Positions 8,552 to 16,233 are shown, counted from the stretch's first letter. The stretch is DNA of 44,008 bases from Jiangella anatolica (GCF_003236295.1 NZ_POTW01000055.1:1-44008); one strand, 5' to 3'. A program made the numbers and translations. The notes: generated by a model from the letters alone, not told the origin.

Positions 8552-9151
8552 ATGACGGAGATCCTGGTCGGCGAGCGGGTCGTGCTGCTGGACCCGGCCG
8601 GCGCCGCTGTCGGGACGGCGTTGAAGAGCGAGGTGCACACCGCCCGGACGCCCCTCCATCTGGCGTTCTCCTGCTACGTGTTCGACGCGGCCGGCTCGCT
8701 GCTGGTCACCAAGCGCGCCGCGACGAAGCCGACCTGGCCGGACGTGTGGACGAACTCGTTCTGCGGGCACCCCGGCCCGGGCGAGGACATCGCCGCCGCC
8801 ATCGCCCGGCGCGGCGTCGACGAGCTCGCCGTCCGCGTCGCCGCCCTGCGCCCCGTCCTTCCCCGGTTCCGCTACCGCGCGGTCATGCCCAACGGCGTCG
8901 TCGAGAACGAGGTCTGCCCCGTCTTCGCCGCGACGACCGCGGACCCGCCGGAACCGCACGACTCCGAGGTCGGCGGCTTCGAGTGGATCCCCTGGACCAT
9001 GTTCCGCGACGACGTCCTCACCGCCCGCCGCGAGGTCTCCCCCTGGTGCGCCTGGCAGGTCGCCGAGCTGGCCTCCTTCCCCGACGACCCGCTCGCCTGG
9101 CCCGCCGGCGACTGGGCGGCGCTCCCGCCCGCCGTCCTCACCGTCGGCTGA
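8552..9151 (+). CDS. idi: type I isopentenyl-diphosphate delta-isomerase
   Basis: A 199-aa Nudix-fold enzyme that interconverts isopentenyl and dimethylallyl diphosphate, feeding isoprenoid synthesis. Visible signatures are LHLAFSCYVFDAAGSLLVTKRA, the catalytic Cys in NSFCGHP (about residue 68), a Nudix-like helix GEDIAAAIARRGVDEL, and the catalytic Glu region YRAVMPNGVVENEVCPVF. Length is normal for bacterial type I IDI. It stands alone, with no mevalonate or carotenoid genes beside it, and it has its own promoter region divergent from the rhodanese. The Nudix helix reads ARRGVDEL rather than the more usual RREL-EEL, a mild departure. Confidence 0.92.
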   Translation: MTEILVGERVVLLDPAGAAVGTALKSEVHTARTPLHLAFSCYVFDAAGSLLVTKRAATKPTWPDVWTNSFCGHPGPGEDIAAAIARRGVDELAVRVAALRPVLPRFRYRAVMPNGVVENEVCPVFAATTADPPEPHDSEVGGFEWIPWTMFRDDVLTARREVSPWCAWQVAELASFPDDPLAWPAGDWAALPPAVLTVG

Positions 9152-9155
9152 GCCT

Positions 9156-9468
9156 GTGGAGGGGTGGCCGCCGACCCCGATCCGGACCGAACGGCTCGTA
9201 CTCCGCGAGCCCGAGGCGCGCGACCGTGCGGCGATCGTCGAGCTGTTCACCTCGTCCGAGGTGAGCACCTACATCGGCGGCCCTCGGCCGCGCGACGAGT
9301 TCGAGAGCGCACTGCCTGCGCAGCCAGAGCGACGCCCCGGACTCTTCCGTCATCGACTTCGACGGCGCCATGATCGGTGTCGTCACGATCGAACGGCGCG
9401 TCACCGAGGGCCAGCCACGTCAGATCGCCCGGAGGGTCGAGCTCGGCGCGTGGTCCCTGGCCGGCTGA
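9156..9468 (+). pseudogene. broken GNAT acetyltransferase (frameshift, truncated)
   Basis: From GTG 9156 the frame reads TPIRTERLVLREPEARDRAA, a RimJ/RimL-type GNAT N-terminus, up to DEFESAL near 9310. The matching continuation (SSVIDFDGAMIGVVTIERR, then VELGAWSLAG) is in another frame and stops at 9466-9468, just after the strand that normally leads into the acetyl-CoA loop. The pyrophosphate-binding Q/RxxGxG/A motif and the C-terminal half are absent. A frameshift plus loss of the cofactor loop indicates a non-functional remnant. Confidence 0.75.
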
Positions 9469-9663
9469 GCGTCCGGGGCCTTCCGCGGGGCGGCGCCGCC
9501 CGCTAGGATGATCGAGTACGGCACGCCTTCCGGCTCGGCATCACCGACCCGGGAGGCTTTCGTCGTTTCCGGGCCCGTTTCGTCGTGTGCCCATCTCCTG
9601 AGCACGTACGCCAAGGGCGCATTCTGCCCACGTGCACTCGGGCGAAATACCGCCTGCCTACTA
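9469..9663. other. intergenic stretch, no supported gene
   Basis: About 195 bases between the GNAT remnant and the toxin operator. It holds a 14-bp GC palindrome (9488-9501) and a TAGGAT -10-like box (9504-9509). No reading frame here resembles a known protein. It is probably residue of the lost acetyltransferase end plus the upstream region of the toxin-antitoxin unit. Confidence 0.4.
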
Positions 9664-9682
9664 GAACATATCAGGTATATTC
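9664..9682. promoter_or_regulatory. AT-rich imperfect dyad, putative toxin-antitoxin operator
   Basis: GAACATATCAGGTATATTC matches its own reverse complement at 14 of 19 positions and touches the toxin ATG at 9683. It is a sharp AT island in GC-rich DNA. Such dyads are typical operators for the XRE antitoxin of HigBA-like modules. No Shine-Dalgarno fits between it and the ATG, so the transcript may be leaderless. Confidence 0.55.
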
Positions 9683-10033
9683 ATGGGTGCCTGGGTGATT
9701 CACGAACACCCTGAGGTCGCCAAGTGGTTGGAGGGCCTGACGGGAACGACCGCGGCGACGGTCGCCGCAGTTCTTGACCGCCTCGCTGAGGCTGGACCGG
9801 CGCTGGGCCGGCCGACGGTGGACAGCATCAAGGGCAGTCGGCACCACAACATGAAGGAGCTGCGTGCGCGGACGGTACGGATCTTGTTCGTGTTCGATCC
9901 ACGGCGCGCTGCGATCCTCCTGGTGGCCGGCGACGAGCGAGGCGAGTGGGAACGCTGGTACAAGGCGGCTGTCCCGCTTGCGGACGACCGGCACGACGAG
10001 TGGCTGACCATGCTGGATGAGGACAAGGCGTAG
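9683..10033 (+). CDS. HigB/Gp49-like (DUF891) toxin
   Basis: A 116-aa protein with the RelE-fold signature of phage-derived Gp49-like toxins: HPEVAKWLEGL, a central KELRARTVRILFVFDPRRAAILLVAGDERG, then WERWYKAAVPLADDRHDEWL. The KELR-x-RILFVFDP strand pair is characteristic of DUF891/HigB-type ribosome-dependent mRNA interferases. The antitoxin gene follows after 8 bp. The toxin-first order is as in higBA. Target cleavage is known for the family and has not been shown here. Confidence 0.85.
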   Translation: MGAWVIHEHPEVAKWLEGLTGTTAATVAAVLDRLAEAGPALGRPTVDSIKGSRHHNMKELRARTVRILFVFDPRRAAILLVAGDERGEWERWYKAAVPLADDRHDEWLTMLDEDKA

Positions 10034-10041
10034 GGGACGAG

Positions 10042-10383
10042 ATGACTCAGGAGACCGAACCCACGACCGACACCGCGCGCTGGCCGACGTGGGCCGAGAC
10101 TCGCGCCAAGCTGACCCTCGACGAGGCCGCGGTTGCCGAGGCTCGTGCCGAGCTGGCGGCGGAGGAAGCCGCGTACCGGCTGGCGGAGATCCGGCGCGAG
10201 CAGCACCGCACCCAGACCGACGTCGCACGCGACATGGGCGTCAGCCAGAAACGCGTCAGCGAGATCGAACGCGGCGACCTCACCCGCACCGAGGTCGACA
10301 CCATCAGCCGCTACGTCGCCGCCCTCGGCGGCCGCATCCGCATCGTCGCCGACTTCCCCGGCCACAGCATCACCGTGCGATGA
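10042..10383 (+). CDS. XRE-family HTH antitoxin (HigA-like)
   Basis: A 113-aa protein downstream of the toxin gene. The N-terminal 50 residues are acidic and helical (LDEAAVAEARAELAAEEAAYRLAEI), probably the toxin-embracing segment. A Cro/C1 helix-turn-helix follows: RTQTDVARDMGVSQKRVSEIERGDLTRTEVDTISRYVAALGG. The C-terminus (RIRIVADFPGHSITV) is the short strand tail common in these antitoxins. It should neutralise the toxin and autoregulate through the dyad at 9664-9682. Confidence 0.87.
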   Translation: MTQETEPTTDTARWPTWAETRAKLTLDEAAVAEARAELAAEEAAYRLAEIRREQHRTQTDVARDMGVSQKRVSEIERGDLTRTEVDTISRYVAALGGRIRIVADFPGHSITVR

Positions 10384-10415
10384 CCACCGCGGCGGGCTGA
10401 CGGCACAATGCCCCC

Positions 10416-11054
10416 ATGGGGACGAACCCGCCGACAACACTGACCAGGATGGCCGACAAGGCCGTCACCGACCTCGCCGCGCTGCACGCCCTGCTCGACG
10501 ACGTGCTGCTGGGGCATGTGTCCGTCGTGGTCGACGGGTATCCGGTCGCGTTCCCGACGGCGGTCGCCCGCGACGGCGACCGGCTGCTGGTGCACGGGTC
10601 GACCGGCTCGTCCTGGCTGCGTGCCCTCGGCGCCGGCGCGAAGGCATCCGTCACCGTCACCGCGATGGACGCCGTCGTCGTGGCGCGGGCGTCGTTCGAG
10701 TCGTCCTTCCACTACCGCAGCGCGGTCGTCTTCGGCCGGTTCACGCCGCTCCGCGACGACGACAAGGAGCGGGCACTGGACGTGCTGGTCGACCGGATCC
10801 TGCCGGGCCGCTCCACCGAGCTGCGCCGCCCGACGAAGAGAGAACTGGCCGCCACCCAGATCCTCGCGATGACGATCGCCGACTGGTCGCTCAAGGTGAG
10901 CGAACGCTGGCCCGACGACCTGCCCGAGGACGTCGCCGGCCAGGCGTGGGCCGGCATCGTCCCGCTGTGCAGCGGCTACGGCGATCCCGTCCCCGCCCCC
11001 GACCTCCGCGACGACATCCCCGTCCCGCCGTCGGTCCGCGCCCTGTCCGACTGA
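10416..11054 (+). CDS. pyridoxamine 5'-phosphate oxidase-fold (FMN-binding) family protein
   Basis: A 212-aa protein with the split-barrel flavin-binding look of the NimA/PNPOx-like family: LLGHVSVVVDGYPVAFPTAVARDGDRLLVHGSTGSS, then VTVTAMDAVVVARASFESSFHYRSAVVFGRF, with the strand order and the SSFHYRSVV-type motif of that group. These proteins bind FMN, F420 or haem, and the substrate cannot be assigned. It sits 32 bp after the antitoxin gene with no obvious functional link, followed after 28 bp by an EEP-family hydrolase. Confidence 0.82.
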   Translation: MGTNPPTTLTRMADKAVTDLAALHALLDDVLLGHVSVVVDGYPVAFPTAVARDGDRLLVHGSTGSSWLRALGAGAKASVTVTAMDAVVVARASFESSFHYRSAVVFGRFTPLRDDDKERALDVLVDRILPGRSTELRRPTKRELAATQILAMTIADWSLKVSERWPDDLPEDVAGQAWAGIVPLCSGYGDPVPAPDLRDDIPVPPSVRALSD

Positions 11055-11082
11055 CGTTCCGGCAGGCGGGTACGTCACCGTC

Positions 11083-11868
11083 ATGCGCGCGATGACGTGG
11101 AACGTCTGGTGGCGGTTCGGCGACGAGTGGATGGAGCGGCAGATCGGCATCGCCGCCACCCTGGCCACCCACCGGCCGGACATCGTCGGCCTGCAGGAGA
11201 CGTGGGCCACCCGGGAGTCGTCGCAGGCAGCGGTGCTGGCGGCGCCACTGGGCATGCACTCGGTGTTCGGCGGCCCCTCGCTCCCGCACCCGATCGAGGA
11301 GCCCGGCCACGACGGGGTCGGCCTCGGCCTGGCGATCCTCAGCCGCTGGCCGATCCGGCACGCCTGGACGCACCGGCTGCCGTCCAGCCGCGACCAGGTC
11401 CCCGTCGCTCTGATCGCCGCCGTCGACCACCCCACCGGCCGGCTGCACGTCGTCTGCGTCTGCGCCGAGCACCACGCCCACCTCGCCGAGGACCACCTCG
11501 CGCAGACGCGGGAGCTGGCCGCGCTGGCCACCGACCTCAGCGCACTCGGCGACCCGGTGCTGCTCCTCGGCGACCTCAACGCCGGCCCGGACACACCCGA
11601 GATCGCAGCGCTCACCGGCGACGGCACGGTCACCGACGCGTGGACGGCGAGCGGGGCGGACGGCGACGGGGTCACGCTGAGCGCCGCGCTGCCGATGGCG
11701 CCGCTGGGCGCGACGAAGCAGCTCAACCGCCGGATCGACTACATCCTGTTCCGGGCGCCGGACGGAACCAAGCCGCCGAAGGTCCACACGGCCACCGTCC
11801 TCGACCAGCCGGTCGGCGGGCTGTACCCGTCCGACCACTTCGCCGTCGTCGCGGACCTGGAGCTATGA
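11083..11868 (+). CDS. endonuclease/exonuclease/phosphatase (EEP) family hydrolase
   Basis: A 261-aa protein with the metal-dependent EEP fold: TWNVWWRFG (N-terminal Asn motif), DIVGLQETWA (metal-binding Glu), LLLGDLNAGPDTPE (catalytic Asp/Asn), RRIDYILFRAP and the terminal SDHFAVVADLEL (Asp-His pair). All hallmark residues are present, so it should be an active Mg-dependent phosphodiesterase, nuclease or phosphatase. No signal peptide is visible, so it is cytosolic. Substrate unknown. The gene after it is a homing endonuclease. Confidence 0.87.
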   Translation: MRAMTWNVWWRFGDEWMERQIGIAATLATHRPDIVGLQETWATRESSQAAVLAAPLGMHSVFGGPSLPHPIEEPGHDGVGLGLAILSRWPIRHAWTHRLPSSRDQVPVALIAAVDHPTGRLHVVCVCAEHHAHLAEDHLAQTRELAALATDLSALGDPVLLLGDLNAGPDTPEIAALTGDGTVTDAWTASGADGDGVTLSAALPMAPLGATKQLNRRIDYILFRAPDGTKPPKVHTATVLDQPVGGLYPSDHFAVVADLEL

Positions 11869-11989
11869 CTCGCGCAACTGGGGCACCGGCCGGAGGGCGC
11901 CGCGCGGTGCGGTCGCGCTGCTCCTCCGGCCGTCACGCTACCGCACCGAGGTCGAGGCCGTCGCCGTCCTCTGACGGCTACCCTGGGAG

Positions 11990-12796
11990 GTGTCGCATCT
12001 CGACCTGACCCGCGACGAACACGCCTACTTCTTCGGTTTCTTCCAGACCGACGGTCACCTGTCCGCTGGTCCCGGAGGCAAAGGCCGTGCGGCGATCGAG
12101 GTGTCCGCACGTGACATCGACACTCTGTACGCGTTCAGCGAGCTGTTCCCCGACGTGCCGAGTTCGGTCACCGAGCGGAGCCGCGCGACCAACTTCTCGC
12201 GCTTACACCGCTCCGCCACCTGGAGCGCACAGGTGCGAAGCTTCCGCGAGGAACTGATCGCCTGCGGCGTCCCCGTCGGACGAAAGTCAGACGCACTCCG
12301 TCCTCCGACAGTGCCCTTCGATCCACGCGGCTACCTCCGTGGATTGATCGACGGCGACGGCAGCGTCGGGTTCACGGGCGCAGGTCGACCGTTCATTTCA
12401 TTGACGACCGCGAGTGAGGCAATCGCGGCGTACTTCTGCGGGCAGGTGCTGAGCGTGACCGGTGCCCGTCGCACTCCGGGCCGGAACCGCCGCGACCAGG
12501 TCTTCGGCCCGATGGTCGCGAGCGACCCGGCCGCGACACTGGCCGCGTGGCTGTACCCCGCCGGTTGCCTCGCGCTCGCCCGGAAGGCAGCAGCCGCTGA
12601 GGCTGTCGCCGCCTGGCGGAGACCTGCGGCCATGCGAGCCCGGGCGCTGTCACGGCGAGCATGGACACCCGAGGAAGACGAGGTCGTGCGGTCGCGGACG
12701 ATCAAGGAAGCAGCGGAACAGCTCGGGCGTACTGAGCAATCGGTGAACCTGCGCCGCTGGCGGCTCCGGCAACGCGCACAAGCCGAGCTGGTCTGA
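11990..12796 (+). CDS. free-standing LAGLIDADG endonuclease with C-terminal Myb/SANT-like HTH
   Basis: A 268-aa protein carrying two LAGLIDADG-type motifs: YFFGFFQTDGHLS near residue 13 and YLRGLIDGDGSVGF near residue 115. Each has an acidic metal-binding residue, so one chain can form the pseudo-dimer core. Residues about 225-263 (WTPEEDEVVRSRTIKEAAEQLGRTEQSVNLRRWRL) form a Myb/SANT-like helix-turn-helix that probably adds DNA affinity. The GTG start at 11990 lies 6 nt after a TACCCT -10-like box, and the GGGAGG there is too close for normal initiation, which suggests a leaderless transcript. A TTA codon occurs in FSRLH, unusual for the region. No intron or intein host is visible around it. 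Confidence 0.8.
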   Translation: MSHLDLTRDEHAYFFGFFQTDGHLSAGPGGKGRAAIEVSARDIDTLYAFSELFPDVPSSVTERSRATNFSRLHRSATWSAQVRSFREELIACGVPVGRKSDALRPPTVPFDPRGYLRGLIDGDGSVGFTGAGRPFISLTTASEAIAAYFCGQVLSVTGARRTPGRNRRDQVFGPMVASDPAATLAAWLYPAGCLALARKAAAAEAVAAWRRPAAMRARALSRRAWTPEEDEVVRSRTIKEAAEQLGRTEQSVNLRRWRLRQRAQAELV

Positions 12797-12869
12797 TCTG
12801 CGGCCAGCGGCCCTCGTGTGACCTGCGGGAGCTGTTGCCAGCCGGGCGCACGGAGAGTACGACTGGACG

Positions 12870-13970
12870 ATGAGCACGGTCGAGGAGTGGGTGAGCGCAC
12901 CGGCGCGCATCGCCGGGCCCGACGAGGGGGTCTCGATCGACGAGCTGCGGCTCGCGGCCCGCAATCACGGCCTGCCGCTGGAGGCGTTGCGCTACGACGT
13001 GACCCCGGCCGGTCTGCACTACCTGCTGACGCACTACGACATCCCGGCGATCGACCCGGCCGGCTGGCGGCTGACGGTGTCCGGCGCGGTCACGCGGCCG
13101 CTGTCGCTCGGCCTGGACGAGCTGCGCGCCCGGCCACGGGTGACGCACCGGGTCACGCTGGAGTGCGCCGGCAACGGACGGGCCCGGCTGAGCCCGCGGC
13201 CGGTCAGCCAGCCGTGGCTGGACGAGGCGGTCGGCACCGCCGAGTGGACCGGCACGCCGCTGGCCGGCCTGCTCGCCGAGGCGGGCGTGACCGCCGGCGC
13301 CGTCGACGTCGCGTTCACCGGCGCCGACCGCGGCTTCGAGCGCGGCGTCGAGCAGACCTACCAGCGCGGCCTGCCCCTGGCCGAGGCGCTGCGCGACGAC
13401 GTCCTGCTGGCCGACGAGATGAACGGGCTGCCGCTGCCACCCCAGCACGGCGCGCCGGTCCGGCTGATCGTCCCCGGCTGGTACGGGATGGCGCAGGTGA
13501 AGTGGCTGGTCGGCGTCGAGGTGCTGGAGTCGGAGTTCGACGGCTTCCAGAACGTGACGGCCTACCGGCTCAAGCAGAGCGCCGACGAGCCCGGCGAGCC
13601 GGTGACCCGGATGCTCCCGAAGGCGCTGCTCCAGCCGCCCGGCGTCCCGGACTTCCAGAGCCGCGTCCGCGTCGTGGACCGCGGCGTCGTCGAGCTGACC
13701 GGGCGGGCCTGGTCGGGTTGGGCGCCGGTCGAGTCCGTCGAGGTCAGCACGGACGACGGCGGCAGCTGGCGGCCCGCCGAGCTGGGCCCGCAGCCGGCGC
13801 CGTACGCCTGGCGCCCGTGGCGCTGCGAGTGGACCGCCATCCCCGGACGGTACGAGCTGCGGGTCCGCGCCCGCGACGGCGCCGGCCACGAGCAGCCCGT
13901 CGATCAGGCCTGGAATCGTCAGGGCATGGCCAACAACCACGCGCAAGGAGTCACCGTCGTCGTCCGATGA
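12870..13970 (+). CDS. sulfite-oxidase-family molybdopterin oxidoreductase, cytosolic
   Basis: A 366-aa protein. The N-terminal domain is the sulfite oxidase Moco-binding fold, with the Mo-ligating Cys in VTLECAGNGRARL (about residue 99), a LLADEMNGLPLPPQHGAPVRLIVPGWYGMAQVKWL block, and a C-terminal Ig-like Mo-co dimerisation domain (VVELTGRAWSGWAPVESVEVSTDDGGSW). No haem domain and no TAT signal are present, unlike YedY or eukaryotic sulfite oxidase, so it resembles soluble actinobacterial SorA-like or plant-type enzymes. The electron acceptor and substrate are unknown. Confidence 0.9.
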   Translation: MSTVEEWVSAPARIAGPDEGVSIDELRLAARNHGLPLEALRYDVTPAGLHYLLTHYDIPAIDPAGWRLTVSGAVTRPLSLGLDELRARPRVTHRVTLECAGNGRARLSPRPVSQPWLDEAVGTAEWTGTPLAGLLAEAGVTAGAVDVAFTGADRGFERGVEQTYQRGLPLAEALRDDVLLADEMNGLPLPPQHGAPVRLIVPGWYGMAQVKWLVGVEVLESEFDGFQNVTAYRLKQSADEPGEPVTRMLPKALLQPPGVPDFQSRVRVVDRGVVELTGRAWSGWAPVESVEVSTDDGGSWRPAELGPQPAPYAWRPWRCEWTAIPGRYELRVRARDGAGHEQPVDQAWNRQGMANNHAQGVTVVVR

Positions 13971-13974
13971 CGTA

Positions 13975-14009
13975 TTGACAACATGTTCCCAATATGACAA
14001 CATGTTGTC
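13975..14009 (+). promoter_or_regulatory. promoter with tandem MarR-type operators
   Basis: A TTGACA -35 at 13975-13980 is followed 17 bp later by CAACAT (13998-14003) as a -10-like box, placing the start of transcription near the ATG at 14011. The 11-mer GACAACATGTT occurs twice, at 13977-13987 and 13996-14006, 19 bp apart (about two helical turns). The second copy extends to the perfect 14-bp palindrome GACAACATGTTGTC (13996-14009). The copies cover the -35 and -10 and are likely operators for the MarR regulator encoded by the second gene. Confidence 0.75.
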
Positions 14010-14010
14010 T

Positions 14011-14619
14011 ATGACGAAGACCGCGCATGTAGCCCTGTACGACACGCTCGCCGACTGGGAGATCGGGCACCTGATCGTCGAACTGCGCACCGGCCGGTTC
14101 ACCGGCCAGGCGTGGGACGTCGTGACGGTCGCGGAGTCGGCCGAGCCGATCACGACGATGGGCGGGCTGCGCGTCCTCCCGGACCGGATGCTCGACGGCC
14201 TGGACCCGGCGGCGAGCGACCTGCTGATCCTGGCCGGTGCGGAGCACTGGGACGCCGGCGGCGGCGCCGTGTGGACCGACGCGGCCCGGCGCTTCCTCGA
14301 CGCGGGCGTGCCGGTCGCGGCGATCTGCGGCGCGACGGCCGGCCTGGCCCGCGCCGGGCTGCTGGATGACCGCGACCACACCAGCGCGGCCGTCGAGTAC
14401 CTGGCGATGCAGCCCGGCTACGGCGGCCACGACCGCTACGTCGACGCGCGCGCCGTCATCGGCGACGGCCTGATCACGGCCGGTCCGGACTCGCCGGTGC
14501 AGTTCGCCCGCGCGACGCTGAGCCTGCTCGGCCTGGCGCCGGAGCAGCGGCTGCAGGCGTACGAGGACGTGTTCCACGCCGCCGACGCGCGCTCCTACCC
14601 CGCGCTCGTGCAGGCATGA
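14011..14619 (+). CDS. DJ-1/PfpI-family (type 1 glutamine amidotransferase-like) protein
   Basis: A 202-aa protein. ATG 14011 was chosen because an upstream in-frame ATG at 13975 would sit on the -35 box. The fold is DJ-1/PfpI: HVALYDTLADWEIGHL at the N-terminus, DLLILAGAEHWD, and the nucleophile-elbow Cys in VAAICGATAGLARAGLLDDRDHTS (about residue 110), followed by a plausible His. Relatives include stress-protective glyoxalase or protease-like proteins and AraC-type N-domains. The stop overlaps the start of the marR gene by ATGA, so the regulator and this enzyme form one operon behind the tandem operators. Confidence 0.85.
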   Translation: MTKTAHVALYDTLADWEIGHLIVELRTGRFTGQAWDVVTVAESAEPITTMGGLRVLPDRMLDGLDPAASDLLILAGAEHWDAGGGAVWTDAARRFLDAGVPVAAICGATAGLARAGLLDDRDHTSAAVEYLAMQPGYGGHDRYVDARAVIGDGLITAGPDSPVQFARATLSLLGLAPEQRLQAYEDVFHAADARSYPALVQA

Positions 14620-15119
14620 CCGCACCCGGCGCCGTCGTCCCGCCGCGGGCCGACTGGCCGGAGCCGTCGCCGGCGACTCCGGCCGGCCAGACCCTCACCG
14701 ACCTCGCGCTGACGACGTTCCGGCTCAACGCCCGGCTGATGGACGCGGCGCAGGACATGGCCGCGGCCGGCGGGATCACGGCGGCATGGTGGCAGGTGCT
14801 CGGCGGCGTGCTGGACCAGCCGCGCACCCTGGCCGACGTCGGCCGGCTGATGGGGATGTCCCGGCAGGGCGTCCGCCGCGTCGCCGACCTGCTGGTCGAG
14901 CAGGGCCTCGCGGAGTACCGCGACAACCCGGCGCACCGCCGGGCCAAGCTGCTGGCCTGCACCGAGGCCGGCTACTGGTCGATCCGGCGGATCTCACTGG
15001 TGCAGCACCCGTGGGCCGAGCACATCGGTTCCCAGCTCGACCTCGACGACCTGCGGCACGCCCTGGCGACGATGCGCGCCCTGGTCGCCGTCCTCGAGGC
15101 GGACCGCCCGGCCGACTGA
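14616..15119 (+). CDS. MarR-family transcriptional regulator
   Basis: A 167-aa protein with winged-helix layout: WWQVLGGVLDQPRTLADVGRLMGMSRQGVRRVADLLVEQGLAEYRDNPAHRRAKLLACTEAGYWSI, flanked by dimerisation helices. The DNA-recognition helix is MSRQGVRRVADLL, and the wing has the family's Asp-x-Arg-Arg-like pattern (DNPAHRRAK). ATGA overlap with the DJ-1 gene indicates translational coupling. It most likely binds the palindromes at 13977-14009 and represses its own operon until an unknown ligand or oxidant appears. Confidence 0.88.
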   Translation: MTAPGAVVPPRADWPEPSPATPAGQTLTDLALTTFRLNARLMDAAQDMAAAGGITAAWWQVLGGVLDQPRTLADVGRLMGMSRQGVRRVADLLVEQGLAEYRDNPAHRRAKLLACTEAGYWSIRRISLVQHPWAEHIGSQLDLDDLRHALATMRALVAVLEADRPAD

Positions 15120-15123
15120 CGCC

Positions 15124-16122
15124 TTAAGTGTGATGTCCAGTCAGGTTGTCCAACCGGGTGATGGGTGGAAGGCCACCGAGGGCTGAGTGGGGCCTGTGGT
15201 GGTTGTACTGGTGTAGCCATCCTGCCAGGGCTGCGCGGCGGGTTGTTTCGGAGGTGTAGAGCTTCTTGTAGGCCCAGCCGTCGGCCAGGGTGCGGTGGAA
15301 GCGTTCTATCTTGCCGTTGGTCTGAGGGCGTCGGGGTCGGGTCCGCTTGTGCTTGATCTGGAGGTCGGTGCAGCTGTCGCGCCACAGGTGGGAGACGTAG
15401 GCCGGGCCGTTGTCGGACAGGACACGCTCGACCGTGGCGCCTCGTTCGGCGAACCAGGCCACCGCCCGGTAGAGCACACCGGCCGCGGTGACGGCCTTCT
15501 CGTCATCGTGGATCTCGGCGTAGGCGATGCGGGAGTAGTCGTCGATGACGGTGTGCACGAAGCAGGTGCCGACCTTGGGGTAGTAGCCGCGGCTCCTGAT
15601 CCCTGTTCGGTCGCGGGTGGCGTTGCGGTTGCGGCCGCCTTGCTCCACACCGACGAAGCGCCAGCCACCGCCGTCGGGGATGTTGCCGAACTTGGTGACA
15701 TCGACATGGATCAGCTCACCCGGCCGGGTGCGTTCGTAGCGGCGGGCGGGTTCGCCGCTGACCCGGTCGATGTGGGACAGCCGGTTGAGCCCGCAGCGGA
15801 CCAAGACCGCGTGCACGGTCGAGGCCGGCATCGTGAGCTTCGCTGCGATCGGGACCGGCCCGAGTCGCTGTTTGCACCGCAGATGCACGATCTTGCGCTT
15901 GAGCGGCTCGCTGGTCTTGGCAGGCTGGGTATGACGGGCCGAGGACCGGTCGACCATCCCCGCCACGCCTTCGCCACGGTAGCGGCGGGCCCACTTGTCG
16001 GCCGTGCGCCAGGACACGTGGAAGAACTCCGCCGCCCGCGACGGCGGCCAACCATCATCGACGATCAGCCGCGCCAGCCGGAGTCGATGCTTCGGGGTCA
16101 GCGCCGCGTTAGCGTGAGCCAT
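15124..16122 (-). CDS. IS481-family DDE transposase
   Basis: A 332-aa protein starting at ATG 16122 with GGGAGG nine bases upstream. The N-terminal helix-turn-helix (LTPKHRLRLARLIVDDGWPPSRAAEFFHVSWRTADKWARRY) is followed by a second HTH and an rve integrase core. The DDE triad is visible as Asp in ELIHVDVTKF, Asp in RVLSDNGPAYVS and Glu in TNGKIERFHRTLADGW, with the C-terminal YNHHRPHSALGG motif. It is full length and uninterrupted, hence probably active. Its TAA stop is formed by the CTTAAG sequence outside the left terminal repeat. Confidence 0.93.
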   Translation of the reverse strand: MAHANAALTPKHRLRLARLIVDDGWPPSRAAEFFHVSWRTADKWARRYRGEGVAGMVDRSSARHTQPAKTSEPLKRKIVHLRCKQRLGPVPIAAKLTMPASTVHAVLVRCGLNRLSHIDRVSGEPARRYERTRPGELIHVDVTKFGNIPDGGGWRFVGVEQGGRNRNATRDRTGIRSRGYYPKVGTCFVHTVIDDYSRIAYAEIHDDEKAVTAAGVLYRAVAWFAERGATVERVLSDNGPAYVSHLWRDSCTDLQIKHKRTRPRRPQTNGKIERFHRTLADGWAYKKLYTSETTRRAALAGWLHQYNHHRPHSALGGLPPITRLDNLTGHHT

Positions 16123-16232
16123 GAAGGCCTCCCTCGTGGAAGTGGGTCCTAGACAGCTCCACTCCACATCGGGAGGCCTTCACCTATCTACGGCTCGCCG
16201 TACCCGATCGCACAACCTGCCTGGACATCACA
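15129..16232. mobile_element. IS481-family insertion sequence, flanked by CTTAAG
   Basis: The element is 1,104 bp. Its ends are TGTGATGTCCAG on the left and CTGGACATCACA on the right, with the match continuing inward (CAGGTTGT after one mismatch). Each end abuts CTTAAG (15123-15128 and 16233-16238). CTTAAG is palindromic, so it could be a 6-bp target duplication or part of conserved outer ends. It sits between two convergent genes and breaks neither. The single intact transposase and near-perfect ends suggest recent arrival. Confidence 0.87.
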
Positions 16233-16233
16233 C

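Noticed and set aside
9488-9501. 14-bp GC palindrome as terminator of the GNAT remnant
   Set aside because: Self-complementary with no loop, and such GC palindromes arise easily by chance in this composition; not listed as a terminator.
9508-9714. 68-codon plus-strand frame
   Set aside because: Runs through the toxin operator and into the toxin gene in another frame; no homology or ribosome site.
11866-12008. short frame starting ATGA after the EEP gene
   Set aside because: Ser/Arg/Gly-rich, no ribosome site, overlaps the start of the LAGLIDADG gene; judged non-coding.
12702-14381. 559-codon minus-strand frame across the molybdoenzyme and DJ-1 genes
   Set aside because: Overlaps two well-supported plus-strand genes with clear catalytic motifs; no ribosome site or domain.
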